Of a DNA stretch of 64,000 nucleotides, positions 1-6,813 are shown piece after piece. Every line of letters starts with the position of its first letter. Within the stretch, counting starts at the first letter, position 1. The notes beneath the pieces were generated by a model that worked only from the letters and a program-made list of their open reading frames with translations, was not told where the DNA came from and did not search any database. This DNA is from GCA-016699445 sp964555055. GTDB taxonomy: Bacteria > UBA10199 > JACPAL01 > GCA-016699445. A program made the position numbers and the translations under genes. The DNA is taken from the NCBI GenBank assembly GCA_964555055.1, contig CAZKQW010000006.1, positions 1 to 64,000 of the forward strand, written 5' to 3'.

Positions 1-150
1 GGGGACTATGATTCAATGAAAACTTACGCCGGACACAAAATTTCTTGCGCTACCCGGAAAGCGGTCCGAGAATTGGGTATCAGCAGCAAAACGGCTTACG
101 AGATGATCAGAGAGCATAATATCGATTTGGATTTTTTCAGGAGGAAGTAA
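1..150 (+). CDS. C-terminal end of a Fis-type HTH regulator (5' end outside window)
   Basis: Frame 1 is open from the window edge to a TAA at 148-150, giving 49 residues. The tail reads AVRELGISSKTAYEMIREH, the pattern of the Fis-type helix-turn-helix that ends many sigma54-dependent (NtrC-like) response regulators: a helix, LGIS, then a recognition helix starting with K-T. The gene body lies upstream of the window, so the AAA+ and receiver domains cannot be checked. A short HTH in a transposase or other regulator is the alternative. The family reading rests on this motif alone. Confidence 0.55.
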   Translation, partial: GDYDSMKTYAGHKISCATRKAVRELGISSKTAYEMIREHNIDLDFFRRK

Positions 151-200
151 AACAACTTCATGTAAAGGTTGGCAGAGAAGCTTTCCACCTTCACCCTTCA

Positions 201-975
201 CTATGGTCTGTTTTTATTCATTAGATCTTTTAAGAGCGCCATTATTTCAGGATAAAAAAGTTTACTTGCGAATGGAGAAGGTGTCTTAGGCAATGAGTAC
301 ATGGACAGAGCTCCTTCACCTGGAAGAGATCCGAAGGAAACCAAACTAGGGAATCTAGCGAAAGAGCTAACTTCTCGATCTGTTTCTACTGGAGTGTAGG
401 AAACCACAGCAGTGGAAGGGACTGGAATATCTGCAGGCACTCCTTCAATCCATCTAAAACTAAAATTCTGACTTGTACATACTCTCCTTACAGCTGACAT
501 CGTTGCAATTTCCGAACAAACCAAAACTTGTCCTCCAGGATTCAGACTATTTCGTGCAGCACATAAAAACCTCGCACTGAAATCTCCATCGATGTCTGGC
601 CCAAGCATGAAAGCCGTCACTAAATCAAATTTTTGCCTTCCTTCTTGTAAAAAAGAAATTCCGTCTCCCGTAATAACCGAGTCCGCAGGTAATACCTGAC
701 TATCAACCAATCTTTGAGTGCAATGAGCTTCTCTTTCTAAGGCAATAAGCTGCCCCCCCCCCACCAATGTCGAAGATATTTCTTAATGCCAAAGTAGGCC
801 CACCGCTACCAGCACCAAAATCACAAATGCTTCTTACTCTTCCCGGATCAATATAGCCCATACCGACAGCCATTCGGATTAATTTATCTGCCCTTTTGAA
901 TCCGAAATTTTGAAATGTATCTAAGGAACAGCCTAAGGCTGATGTGGGTGGAAGTTGAGAGACGAAATTAACCAT
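201..975 (-). pseudogene. SAM-dependent methyltransferase, split by a frameshift in a C10/G10 tract
   Basis: Two overlapping minus-strand frames together make one class I SAM methyltransferase of about 255 residues. The first half (from ATG 975, with AAGGAAC upstream) carries the SAM-binding motif ICDFGAGSGG. The second half continues with QLIALEREAHCTQRLV, the end of the next beta strand, then FDLVTAFMLG and LNPGGQVLVC, typical of later methyltransferase motifs. The switch occurs in a run of ten C (ten G on the coding strand) at 753-762; one base more or less would restore one frame. Substrate is unknown. The break may be phase variation, decay or a sequencing indel. A phage-like replication remnant lies upstream. 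Confidence 0.7.
753..762. repeat. Homopolymer tract C10 inside the methyltransferase gene
   Basis: Ten consecutive C on the plus strand, preceded by TG and followed by ACCAATG. It sits just after the codons for the glycine-rich SAM motif region, exactly where the methyltransferase changes frame. Tracts of this length are slippage-prone both in cells and in sequencing. Confidence 0.9.
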
Positions 976-1105
976 GATTATGTTCCTTTTTTAGCTCTAC
1001 TAGTTATCGGTTCCTTTTAAATATAGTTGCTTCTCGAAGAAAGAAATTTTGCGCAGTTATCTTGAGCTTGATTCCATTGGCTCATTCTTTACTGATTTCT
1101 TAAGT

Positions 1106-1923
1106 TTAAGTGGGGATAAACATGGGTGCAGAAGTGAACCCATCCCGATATACTGGATTCAAAACTTTAATCCCCCGATCGTTCACGATCGTTCTGGGAT
1201 AAACGTCCAGCCAGCCTTTGGCCTTCAACCATCGAGCCGCGTGAGGAACGTATTGGCCGCTTTCCTTGGTCCATTGGGGCGACTTCTTTGCTCGTAGCAA
1301 TCCTGTCATGATTGCGGGAAAAATATCTCCCGTCACTTTCATGTTTTTCCAAATCTTCTCGGCTTCACCACGAGAAACTTGATTGGGATATTCATTCCAA
1401 AACTTTTCAAACCACTCATTCCCCTCGGGGGGTAAGGGGGGTTGTTTTGAAGAAGAAGTTGAAGTTGAAGATGAAGGGGTTATCTCAGGGTTGGGGGGAC
1501 CCTTGAGGCCACCCTCGACTACCCCCTTAATGAAACCCTTATGGGTCAGCGGCAACACCCTGTTTTTCAAGAGTTCTGGATTCCCACCTCTTTTTCCTGC
1601 TTCGACGCAGAGGGAACGTTTCTTCTCTTCGCGCACCATTCGCCTGGAGTAGATCATGCCGTGGTCCGTGCGGGAGAAGACACCGGAGGATTCTAGCTCC
1701 TGCAATAAACGGGAAACCTCGTCGGTTGAGCCCCCGGTCATCCGAGCGAGTTGCTCAGCGTTCACGGGTTTGCCGTTTAGTTGGAGGAAGCCCCTGCGGT
1801 CGCTCTCGTGCATCAGACAGAGCATGGCAGTCCAAAACCCTCATGCTACGTAGGAAATGCTTCTTAAGGAAGGATCTTTCAAGCAATCACCAGATAAAAC
1901 TGAAATGAAGGAAGTTTAGTCAT
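1106..1923 (-). pseudogene. Phage-type replication protein (DUF1376-like N-terminus), broken
   Basis: The intact part (1106-1825, 239 residues) has an N-terminal winged-helix-like region (LARMTGGSTDEVSRLLQELESSGVF), a Ser/Thr-rich linker and a C-terminal FEKFWNEYPNQVSRGEAEKIWK segment, as in phage replication/DnaT-like proteins. Upstream, the minus strand encodes MTKLPSFQFY from an ATG at 1923 with GGAGAGG before it. A one-base deletion after FQFY and an in-frame TGA just before GFWTAMLCLMHE then break the reading. With both repaired, the N-terminus would read like the canonical KLPSFQFYPGDW...VARGFWTAMLCLMHE of this family. I infer a decayed prophage or plasmid replication gene. Confidence 0.65.
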
Positions 1924-1942
1924 GGAATCACCTCTCCGATAG

Positions 1943-2065
1943 GTTTTGGTTTCACCTTGCCGTCAACAGATTGGTCGTGATCGAGCGCTTGTCTTGGCAA
2001 AGGCACTCAAAGTCCACCCGGCTGTGATTATGTTTCCGAATTATCAAGTCGAGGAAGCGGCCTAA
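1943..2065 (+). pseudogene. Possible remnant of an XRE-type HTH regulator (C-terminus)
   Basis: A short plus-strand frame, open after a TAG at 1940-1942 and ending at TAA 2063-2065, encodes IGRDRALVLAKALKVHP followed by AVIMFPNYQ. This resembles the last helix and tail of small XRE/Cro regulators (KKLAKALKVHPAVLVFP-like). No start codon or N-terminal helices are present. The reading rests on about 30 residues, so it is tentative. Confidence 0.3.
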
Positions 2066-2095
2066 GCCACCATCAATAATAACGACATGTTTGGT

Positions 2096-2300
2096 CTAGC
2101 TAATTTCTCCAACCAATGGTTGGAGTTTTTCATTTCCGTGATAGGCTTGAAAAAATTGCCTCATATACCACAGGTTTTGAGTTGAAAACCCTTGCATGCC
2201 GGGAAATTCCAACTGAAGGTCTCCCGCCAATTTCTCGACGACCGCCTTGCCCCACGTATCGCCCTTGCCTTTCCACAATCATCATTTTTTCGATATGATC
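2096..2300 (-). pseudogene. DUF1016 (YhcG-type PDDEXK nuclease) N-terminal remnant
   Basis: The minus strand encodes DTWGKAVVEKLAGDLQLEF, then PGMQGFSTQNLWYMRQFFQAY and GNEKLQPLVGEIS, the hallmark N-terminal region of DUF1016/YhcG-like proteins. The preceding family segment (KMMIVERQG) lies in another frame immediately upstream, so there is a frameshift at about 2262-2266. The protein stops at TAG right after GEIS, where the family continues with W and the nuclease domain. Only the N-terminal third is present and it is frameshifted. It is a remnant of an accessory nuclease gene. Confidence 0.6.
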
Positions 2301-2362
2301 TAGCTTGGAGAGCTTTGAAGGTACGGCTGCGGCAAATGCACGACAACATCAGGCCTAAAATC

Positions 2363-2710
2363 CTACGAGTCAGGGCCGAGGTTCACCATGAATTTTTCGT
2401 GACCGATTCCAAATCTTTGCGCGGCTAAGGCAATTTCACGGGTGGAGCGTGGTATATACTGACCACGGGTGACTCTTGTTTTTAAGAAATCGGAGAAGTG
2501 AACCACAGGCCCAGTGGGCTCACCCAGGGCGGCGAGTATTCCGTTGAGCGTCAGCGTGCCGGCCAAACCTTCCTGATACCCATAATGAATTTGACCTCCG
2601 AATACGGCGTATCTTCCCTCACGGGCACTCATCTCATCCGGCAATTCACCAAAAAATTTTCGAAGGAAATTTTCCTCACAAGCGGGTTTCGATAAAACAA
2701 CTCCATCCAC
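2363..2710 (-). CDS. Hypothetical protein, 115 aa, divergent from the ATPase gene
   Basis: I do not recognise this protein. It starts at GTG 2710 with AGGTGG close upstream and contains a Gly/Leu-rich central segment (YGYQEGLAGTLTLNGILAALGEP). After its TAG the same frame stays open for about 20 more residues (DFRPDVVVHLPQPYL), so it may be truncated by a premature stop. It is transcribed away from the ATPase gene at 2758, and the near-symmetric palindrome between them offers a mirrored promoter in this direction. It sits in a region of decayed genes and could itself be a remnant. Confidence 0.35.
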   Translation of the reverse strand: MDGVVLSKPACEENFLRKFFGELPDEMSAREGRYAVFGGQIHYGYQEGLAGTLTLNGILAALGEPTGPVVHFSDFLKTRVTRGQYIPRSTREIALAAQRFGIGHEKFMVNLGPDS

Positions 2711-2721
2711 CTAACGGATGT

Positions 2722-2756
2722 CTTGCAATATAGAAGTAACACTTCTATATTGCAAG
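2722..2756. promoter_or_regulatory. Perfect 16-bp inverted repeat containing a promoter for the ATPase gene
   Basis: Arm CTTGCAATATAGAAGT (2722-2737) is exactly inverted at 2741-2756, with loop AAC. The arms contain TTGCAA (2724-2729) and TATATT (2746-2751), separated by 16 bp, which fit a sigma70 promoter. The -10 box ends 6 nt before the ATG at 2758, so the predicted transcript starts at or near the A of the start codon. Because the repeat is symmetric, it also offers a mirrored promoter for the divergent gene. An operator role is inferred. Confidence 0.7.
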
Positions 2757-2757
2757 C

Positions 2758-3921
2758 ATGATCCGAAGAAGGTTTCAGACTCGCTTTAAAGCCCTCTCCA
2801 GGCAATTTTCCATCATCTGCATCTTGGGCCCAAGACAATGCGGCAAAACAACCTTTGTCAAAAGCAACTTGAAAAACTTCGACTACTTCGACCTCGAAAA
2901 AAATTCGGACCTCGTCAGAATCGAAAGCGATCCGGAAGATTTTTTAAAAAACCAGCGGCATAAAAGCATCATCCTTGATGAAGCTCAACGCCTACCCTCA
3001 GTCTTCCCCGTCCTGAGGAGCTTCGTCGATGAACATCACAAGCGTAAGGAGCGGATTGTTTTGCTAGGCTCAGCTTCTTTCGACCTCATCAAAGACATTT
3101 CGGAATCTCTGGCAGGAAGAGTGGGCTTCCTCGACATGACCCCCCTTCAATACGATGAAGTCCCTGACTGGAAAAAGTTATGGTATCGCGGCGGATTTCC
3201 AAAAGCTTACCTGGAAAAGAACGATCATCGGCGACTTGATTGGTTCGATAATTACGTAAGGACCTTTATAGAACGAGACATCAAGAATATGGGGATTGAG
3301 CTTTCGAGCCCTCAGATGAGGAAACTCTGGGCGATGCTCAGCCATGTCCACGGAGGCCAGTGGAATGCCAGTGAGGTTGGAAGCTCGCTAGGCATGAGCT
3401 ACCATACGGTCAATCGCTACGTGGATATTTTGGAAAAATCCTTTCTGGCCAGAAAACTCACTCCTTATTTCGTCAATATCGGAAAGAGACTTACGAAGGT
3501 TCCCAAAATTTACCTGAGGGATACGGGACTTCTCCATTTCTTTTTAGGGATCCATACCGAAAAGGATCTGGGCGTTCACTTTAAAAGGGGAGCGAGTTGG
3601 GAGAGTTTCGTGATCGAGAACATTATTGGATTTCTCGGTCGGCTCTCCGGAGGATTCGAGTTTTATTTTTACCGGACAAGCACGGGACAAGAAGTGGATC
3701 TGCTCATTAAGAAGGGAAATCGACTCACCCTTGTGGAAATCAAACTGCATTCCTCTCCGAAAAAAGAAGATGCTTCAGGGCTAATCACAGGAATGAGAGA
3801 TTTGAAGTGCGATCGCGGCTATATCGTTCGACCCGAGGGCGAAACGTATTCCCTGGGCAACGGGATCCGGGTATTTTCATTCAAAAAATTGTTGGAGCAT
3901 TTAAAACAAGATCTCGGTTGA
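2758..3921 (+). CDS. AAA+ ATPase with C-terminal DUF4143 (PDDEXK-like) domain
   Basis: A 387-residue protein of the ATPase_AAA_14-DUF4143 type. Walker A is GPRQCGKTTF (about residues 24-33), Walker B is IILDEAQ (about 70-77), and a sensor-like LLGSASF follows. A winged-helix segment (ASEVGSSLGMSYHTVNRYVDIL) sits near residue 210. The C-terminus has EVDLLI...LVEIK, the acidic and E-x-K signature of PD-(D/E)XK nuclease folds, to which I recall DUF4143 being assigned. The biological role of the family is not established. The gene has no Shine-Dalgarno sequence and is driven by the palindromic promoter abutting its ATG. A holin-like gene follows 18 bp downstream with its own ribosome site. It is one of five such genes in this window. 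Confidence 0.88.
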   Translation: MIRRRFQTRFKALSRQFSIICILGPRQCGKTTFVKSNLKNFDYFDLEKNSDLVRIESDPEDFLKNQRHKSIILDEAQRLPSVFPVLRSFVDEHHKRKERIVLLGSASFDLIKDISESLAGRVGFLDMTPLQYDEVPDWKKLWYRGGFPKAYLEKNDHRRLDWFDNYVRTFIERDIKNMGIELSSPQMRKLWAMLSHVHGGQWNASEVGSSLGMSYHTVNRYVDILEKSFLARKLTPYFVNIGKRLTKVPKIYLRDTGLLHFFLGIHTEKDLGVHFKRGASWESFVIENIIGFLGRLSGGFEFYFYRTSTGQEVDLLIKKGNRLTLVEIKLHSSPKKEDASGLITGMRDLKCDRGYIVRPEGETYSLGNGIRVFSFKKLLEHLKQDLG

Positions 3922-3939
3922 TTTAATGGAGGTTTTCTT

Positions 3940-4305
3940 ATGACATCCCTCTTCCTCTCCTTCGTGATCCGCGTCTTTTGCTTCGCGACGAGCGTCGTCG
4001 TCGTTTCGCGCTTCCTAACGGGCATCCAGGTGGGCAACTTCTCGACGGCGGTGAGCGTGGCCCTCGTGTACGGGGTCTTCAACTTCATCGCCTATTATGT
4101 TTTCGGGCTCTTGACCCTCCCCTTCGGGATCCTCACCCTGGGTCTCGGGTTTTGGATCACCAATACCATCCTCCTGCTGATGACGTCTTCCTTTGTGGAG
4201 GGGTTCCAGGTCGCGGGCTGGGTCTCCGCCATGATCGCTTCTGCTCTCATATCGCTCATTAACTGCATACTTCACATTATGACCCGGAATCTTTTTCTTA
4301 ATTAA
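3940..4305 (+). CDS. Phage holin family 4-like (YvlD-type) membrane protein
   Basis: A 121-residue, almost entirely hydrophobic protein with four predicted membrane segments (about 5-25, 33-55, 60-82 and 90-112). The pattern VSVALVYGVFNFIAYYVFGLLTLPFGILTLGLGFWITNTILL matches the YvlD/Phage_holin_4_2 family, small inner-membrane proteins of unknown function found in most bacteria. GGAGG lies 8 nt before the ATG at 3940. It follows the ATPase by 18 bp but has a proper ribosome site, so the pairing is probably incidental. Confidence 0.8.
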   Translation: MTSLFLSFVIRVFCFATSVVVVSRFLTGIQVGNFSTAVSVALVYGVFNFIAYYVFGLLTLPFGILTLGLGFWITNTILLLMTSSFVEGFQVAGWVSAMIASALISLINCILHIMTRNLFLN

Positions 4306-4418
4306 GGACGGGGCCCTAAGGGAAAGAAGATAAAAATTATTTTTAGAAAACAAGTCTCTCCCTGAAACCTGAAGTTAACCTAGACATTAAAATTAAGCCG
4401 TAAGATGCACTTTCACCC

Positions 4419-4610
4419 ATGAAAAAAATTTGCTTATTTTTTCTCTCTCAAATCCTGTTCTTGGCTTTAGTCTCTTGCGTCAAGGATCCCAGCACGCCAT
4501 CCGGTGAGCGGTTTCAAGATTTCTCGTATCAATTAGGCATCCCTTCCGGAAGGGAAACTGGCTCTTGTTCCCGCGAGCCAGAGATGAATCCATATTCAAG
4601 TCGAAAATGA
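4419..4610 (+). CDS. Small lipoprotein, translationally coupled to the DUF6794 gene
   Basis: A 63-residue protein with a short positive N-terminus, a hydrophobic stretch (ICLFFLSQILFLALVSC) and a lipobox LVSC, so it should be lipidated at the Cys near residue 20. The mature part is short and polar, with no recognised domain. Its TGA overlaps the ATG of the next gene (ATGA at 4607-4610), which suggests coupled translation. It may be a truncated lipoprotein or a genuine small one. Confidence 0.5.
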   Translation: MKKICLFFLSQILFLALVSCVKDPSTPSGERFQDFSYQLGIPSGRETGSCSREPEMNPYSSRK

Positions 4611-5395
4611 AATTAGCACTTCTCGCTTTATGGCTAAGCACATTTTTTCTTTTATCCGCTTCAGCTTTAAGGGCCGATGAGCGCAAGTACCGCGACTCTC
4701 AGACTCCCAATTTTTCTTCGAAAACCAAAATCCACATCCCGGCTGATGTAACTGAGGCTATTGTGGAATTGCGGAAAAATCTGCCCCTTGAAACGACCAC
4801 CGAAGTGAGGGCTTTAAAAAATGAAAAGGATTCGTTGCGATATCATTTCAGCATCGGGCTCTGGATGAGGAATCATTGGGAACTATGGAGTCAGTCACGC
4901 CTCTCCGTTTACTTCAATGGAATCGGCATTCATCATCCGGACGATATGTCTTCAATCATTCTTGAGTGCTTTTGGCGAGACCTCAAAGGAAAGAAATGCG
5001 ACGTCGAGAAGCAGGCTAAAAAGTATAAGAAATTTTGGGAAAATGCCCAGCATCGCCAAGATAATGAGGATAAAGCTTGCGCCATCGAACCGGAACTCAT
5101 CGCTTTGGAAAGAGCGAACCCTCTTCAAAAAGCGCAGGAAAACTTCCAAAAAGGGGATTTTCGCCTACTCGGCGTTCTTGGATTCAGCCTCATGGTGCCC
5201 GGCATACCTCAATCTGACTCGTGCTTGAAGGATTTTAGACACGTCACTATCATTAAAGACACGACAGATGCCCCGCGCTGCACGCGACATGCCCTATTAC
5301 AAAGGATCGCTCGCGATTACGCCGAGAAGTACAATCGATTCATGCTTAAGAACATGACGGACACTCAAAAAAAATGCGAGACACTTCGCAAATAA
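4607..5395 (+). CDS. Secreted DUF6794-domain protein
   Basis: Starting at the ATG of 4607 gives a 262-residue protein with a signal peptide (MKLALLALWLSTFFLLSASA, cleavage after ALRA). An upstream in-frame ATG at 4565 would bury that signal, so 4607 is preferred. The segment IHIPADVTEAIVELRKNLP followed by LWMRNHWELWSQSRLSVYFNGIGIHHPDDMSSIIL matches the DUF6794 pattern (R-N-x-W-x-L-W, H-P-D-D-M-S). Four or more cysteines in the C-terminal half could form disulfides after export. Function is unknown. It overlaps the preceding lipoprotein gene by 4 bp. Confidence 0.65.
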   Translation: MKLALLALWLSTFFLLSASALRADERKYRDSQTPNFSSKTKIHIPADVTEAIVELRKNLPLETTTEVRALKNEKDSLRYHFSIGLWMRNHWELWSQSRLSVYFNGIGIHHPDDMSSIILECFWRDLKGKKCDVEKQAKKYKKFWENAQHRQDNEDKACAIEPELIALERANPLQKAQENFQKGDFRLLGVLGFSLMVPGIPQSDSCLKDFRHVTIIKDTTDAPRCTRHALLQRIARDYAEKYNRFMLKNMTDTQKKCETLRK

Positions 5396-5430
5396 ACCAA
5401 CTCCTACAAGGAATCCACCCTTGATCACTC

Positions 5431-5910
5431 TCACCTCACTAGGCAAATCTCATACTCCCGTAAACCAGCGGGGGTTTTCACGTCGACAGCGTCGCCTTCA
5501 CTTTTCCCCATGAGTGCCGTTCCCAAAGGGGATTGAGTGCCTAAGACGAACACTTTCTCTCCCTCGCAAACTACCTCCAGTCCACCTTCCTGGGGAGACA
5601 GGAAATACCAGGCGGTCCTCCCCTCCGACGCCAACTCGACCAAAGCCGCCGCGGCGATCCGATCTTTTGATTCCAAGGACTTCAACGCCAGATTCTCGAA
5701 ATAAGCGACGGCCGACTGCAGCTGCGCCGCCCTCTCTGATTGCGCCCCCGCCAAATAGGAGGCCTCCAGCCCGCGCGTGTCGTATTTATTCTCAGCCTTG
5801 GCGTCCTCATGGGTCGCCTCGTCATGGGCGGCCAGCGCGGCTTGGGTCGCGATGGCGAGCTTCTTGGCGAGTTCGTCGAGAATGGTTTGGATGAGGGAGC
5901 GTTTGTTCAC
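5431..5910 (-). CDS. GreA/GreB-type transcription elongation factor
   Basis: A 159-residue protein with an N-terminal coiled-coil region (LAKKLAIATQAALAAHDEATHEDAKAENKYDTRGLEASYL) and a C-terminal FKBP-like domain ending in LGTQSPLGTALMGKSEGDAV, the signature region of the GreA/B family. These factors enter the RNA polymerase secondary channel and stimulate transcript cleavage. The extended DTRGLEASYLAGAQ segment suggests a GreAB-like paralogue (the Rnk/GreB group) rather than canonical GreA. The next gene on the same strand lies only 21 bp upstream, so the two may be co-transcribed. Confidence 0.78.
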   Translation of the reverse strand: MNKRSLIQTILDELAKKLAIATQAALAAHDEATHEDAKAENKYDTRGLEASYLAGAQSERAAQLQSAVAYFENLALKSLESKDRIAAAALVELASEGRTAWYFLSPQEGGLEVVCEGEKVFVLGTQSPLGTALMGKSEGDAVDVKTPAGLREYEICLVR

Positions 5911-5931
5911 GGCAAGGAGACGGTAGCGGTC

Positions 5932-6357
5932 TTACATCCGACGGGGCGCGTGCGCTTCGTGGCAGCGAAAACAACTGTCGTAGAGACCGTCGATCCCCTT
6001 TTTCAAACGGATGGGATCCTGCTTCTCCAAGAAGCGATTCAGACGGGAGACGCGTCCGGACAAGTCTTTAAGGGGCTGATCTAGAGCCTGGTTAGTGTTA
6101 ATCTTGCGCGCTCTTTGAGCAGCCGACTGCATGTTGTCCAATCCTTCCCGGAGCGCATTATAATCCATGGCGCTCTCGGAAGAGAGAATGGCGAGCTTCA
6201 GGTACTGGGCCTCCATGCGCGTCATGGCTTCGCGCAGCGGGACCGTCGCTTCGACGGATGAGCCCTCCGGATGGCCTTTCTGGCGTCCCTGAGCGCCCGT
6301 CATCGGGAGCGCGAAGAGGGACCCTACAAGCAGGGAAAACAGGATGGTTTTTCTCAT
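5932..6357 (-). CDS. Periplasmic cytochrome c-like protein (single CxxCH)
   Basis: Starting at the ATG of 6357, which has GGGGGAG 5-10 nt before it, gives 141 residues with a signal peptide (MRKTILFSLLVGSLFALPMTGAQ). The middle is helical with many Ala, Met and Arg residues. The C-terminus carries CFRCHEAH, a CxxCH covalent haem-binding site near the end, as in four-helix-bundle cytochromes of the c' type. A longer frame back to 6456 exists but places the signal peptide internally. Role: probably small periplasmic electron transfer or gas binding; haem attachment is inferred from the motif alone. Confidence 0.68.
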   Translation of the reverse strand: MRKTILFSLLVGSLFALPMTGAQGRQKGHPEGSSVEATVPLREAMTRMEAQYLKLAILSSESAMDYNALREGLDNMQSAAQRARKINTNQALDQPLKDLSGRVSRLNRFLEKQDPIRLKKGIDGLYDSCFRCHEAHAPRRM

Positions 6358-6496
6358 GACTCCCCCTTCGGAAATCCTTAGCGATAACACAAGGGAAATT
6401 TCCCCGGGGATTTCCAGGCTCACTACGGATTGGAGGTACCGAACGGCTTTTTTCATCTCGAAAGCGAGAACGACTAGGGCGGTCTTCCTTCACGAT

Positions 6497-6607
6497 TTAA
6501 ATAACCTTAAAAACCGTCGCGAAAAGAATCTTCATATCGAAAAGAAAGGATCTTTTATGGAGATACTCTTCGTCTAACCCCACCTTCTGAATCATAGATA
6601 AAGCACC
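6497..6607 (-). pseudogene. 3' remnant of a polyprenyl-phosphate sugar transferase
   Basis: The minus strand encodes KVGLDEEYLHKRSFLFDMK followed by ILFATVFKVI and a TAA at 6497-6499. This matches the end of WcaJ/PssY-type sugar-phosphate transferases (V-x-L-D-x-x-Y-x-x-x-x-S-F-x-x-D-x-K-I-L-x-x-T-V). The rest of the gene is missing: the frame stops just upstream, where it meets the ABC-transporter remnant on the other strand. It is a truncated relic of exopolysaccharide genes. Confidence 0.55.
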
Positions 6608-6610
6608 TCC

Positions 6611-6778
6611 TTGGACGCGAAATCCGAGGAAGCCATCTTAAGAATACTGAAGCGCATCCAAGACACGCGGATCATCGTCGTCGTCTCCCATAAATCGCGC
6701 ACTCTGCAGGCATGCGACGTGGTCTATGAATTAAAGGATGGGCGGTTGATCTTAGACGATCCTGCACGGTCCTCTTGA
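6611..6778 (+). pseudogene. 3' remnant of an ABC transporter ATPase
   Basis: The frame LDAKSEEAILRILKRI, then IIVVVSHKSRTLQACDVVYEL and KDGRLI matches the end of ABC exporter nucleotide-binding domains: the D-loop (LDAKSE), the switch histidine (VVSH) and the final beta strands. A Walker-B-like IIDKA sits just upstream in a different frame. No start codon or Walker A is present, so this is the last ~55 residues of a lost gene. It lies head-on to the sugar-transferase relic, which suggests a deleted polysaccharide export cluster. Confidence 0.6.
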
Positions 6779-6813
6779 TCTCGAAGCCGAGAACCACTAG
6801 GGCCTCCTCCTTC

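Noticed and set aside
1834..1850. In-frame TGA in the phage replication gene as a possible selenocysteine codon
   Set aside because: A one-base deletion also disrupts the same gene, no SECIS-like hairpin was seen, and the family does not use selenocysteine.
4565..4606. Earlier start of the DUF6794 gene
   Set aside because: It would put the signal peptide inside the protein; the ATG at 4607 has the signal at its N-terminus and overlaps the preceding stop.
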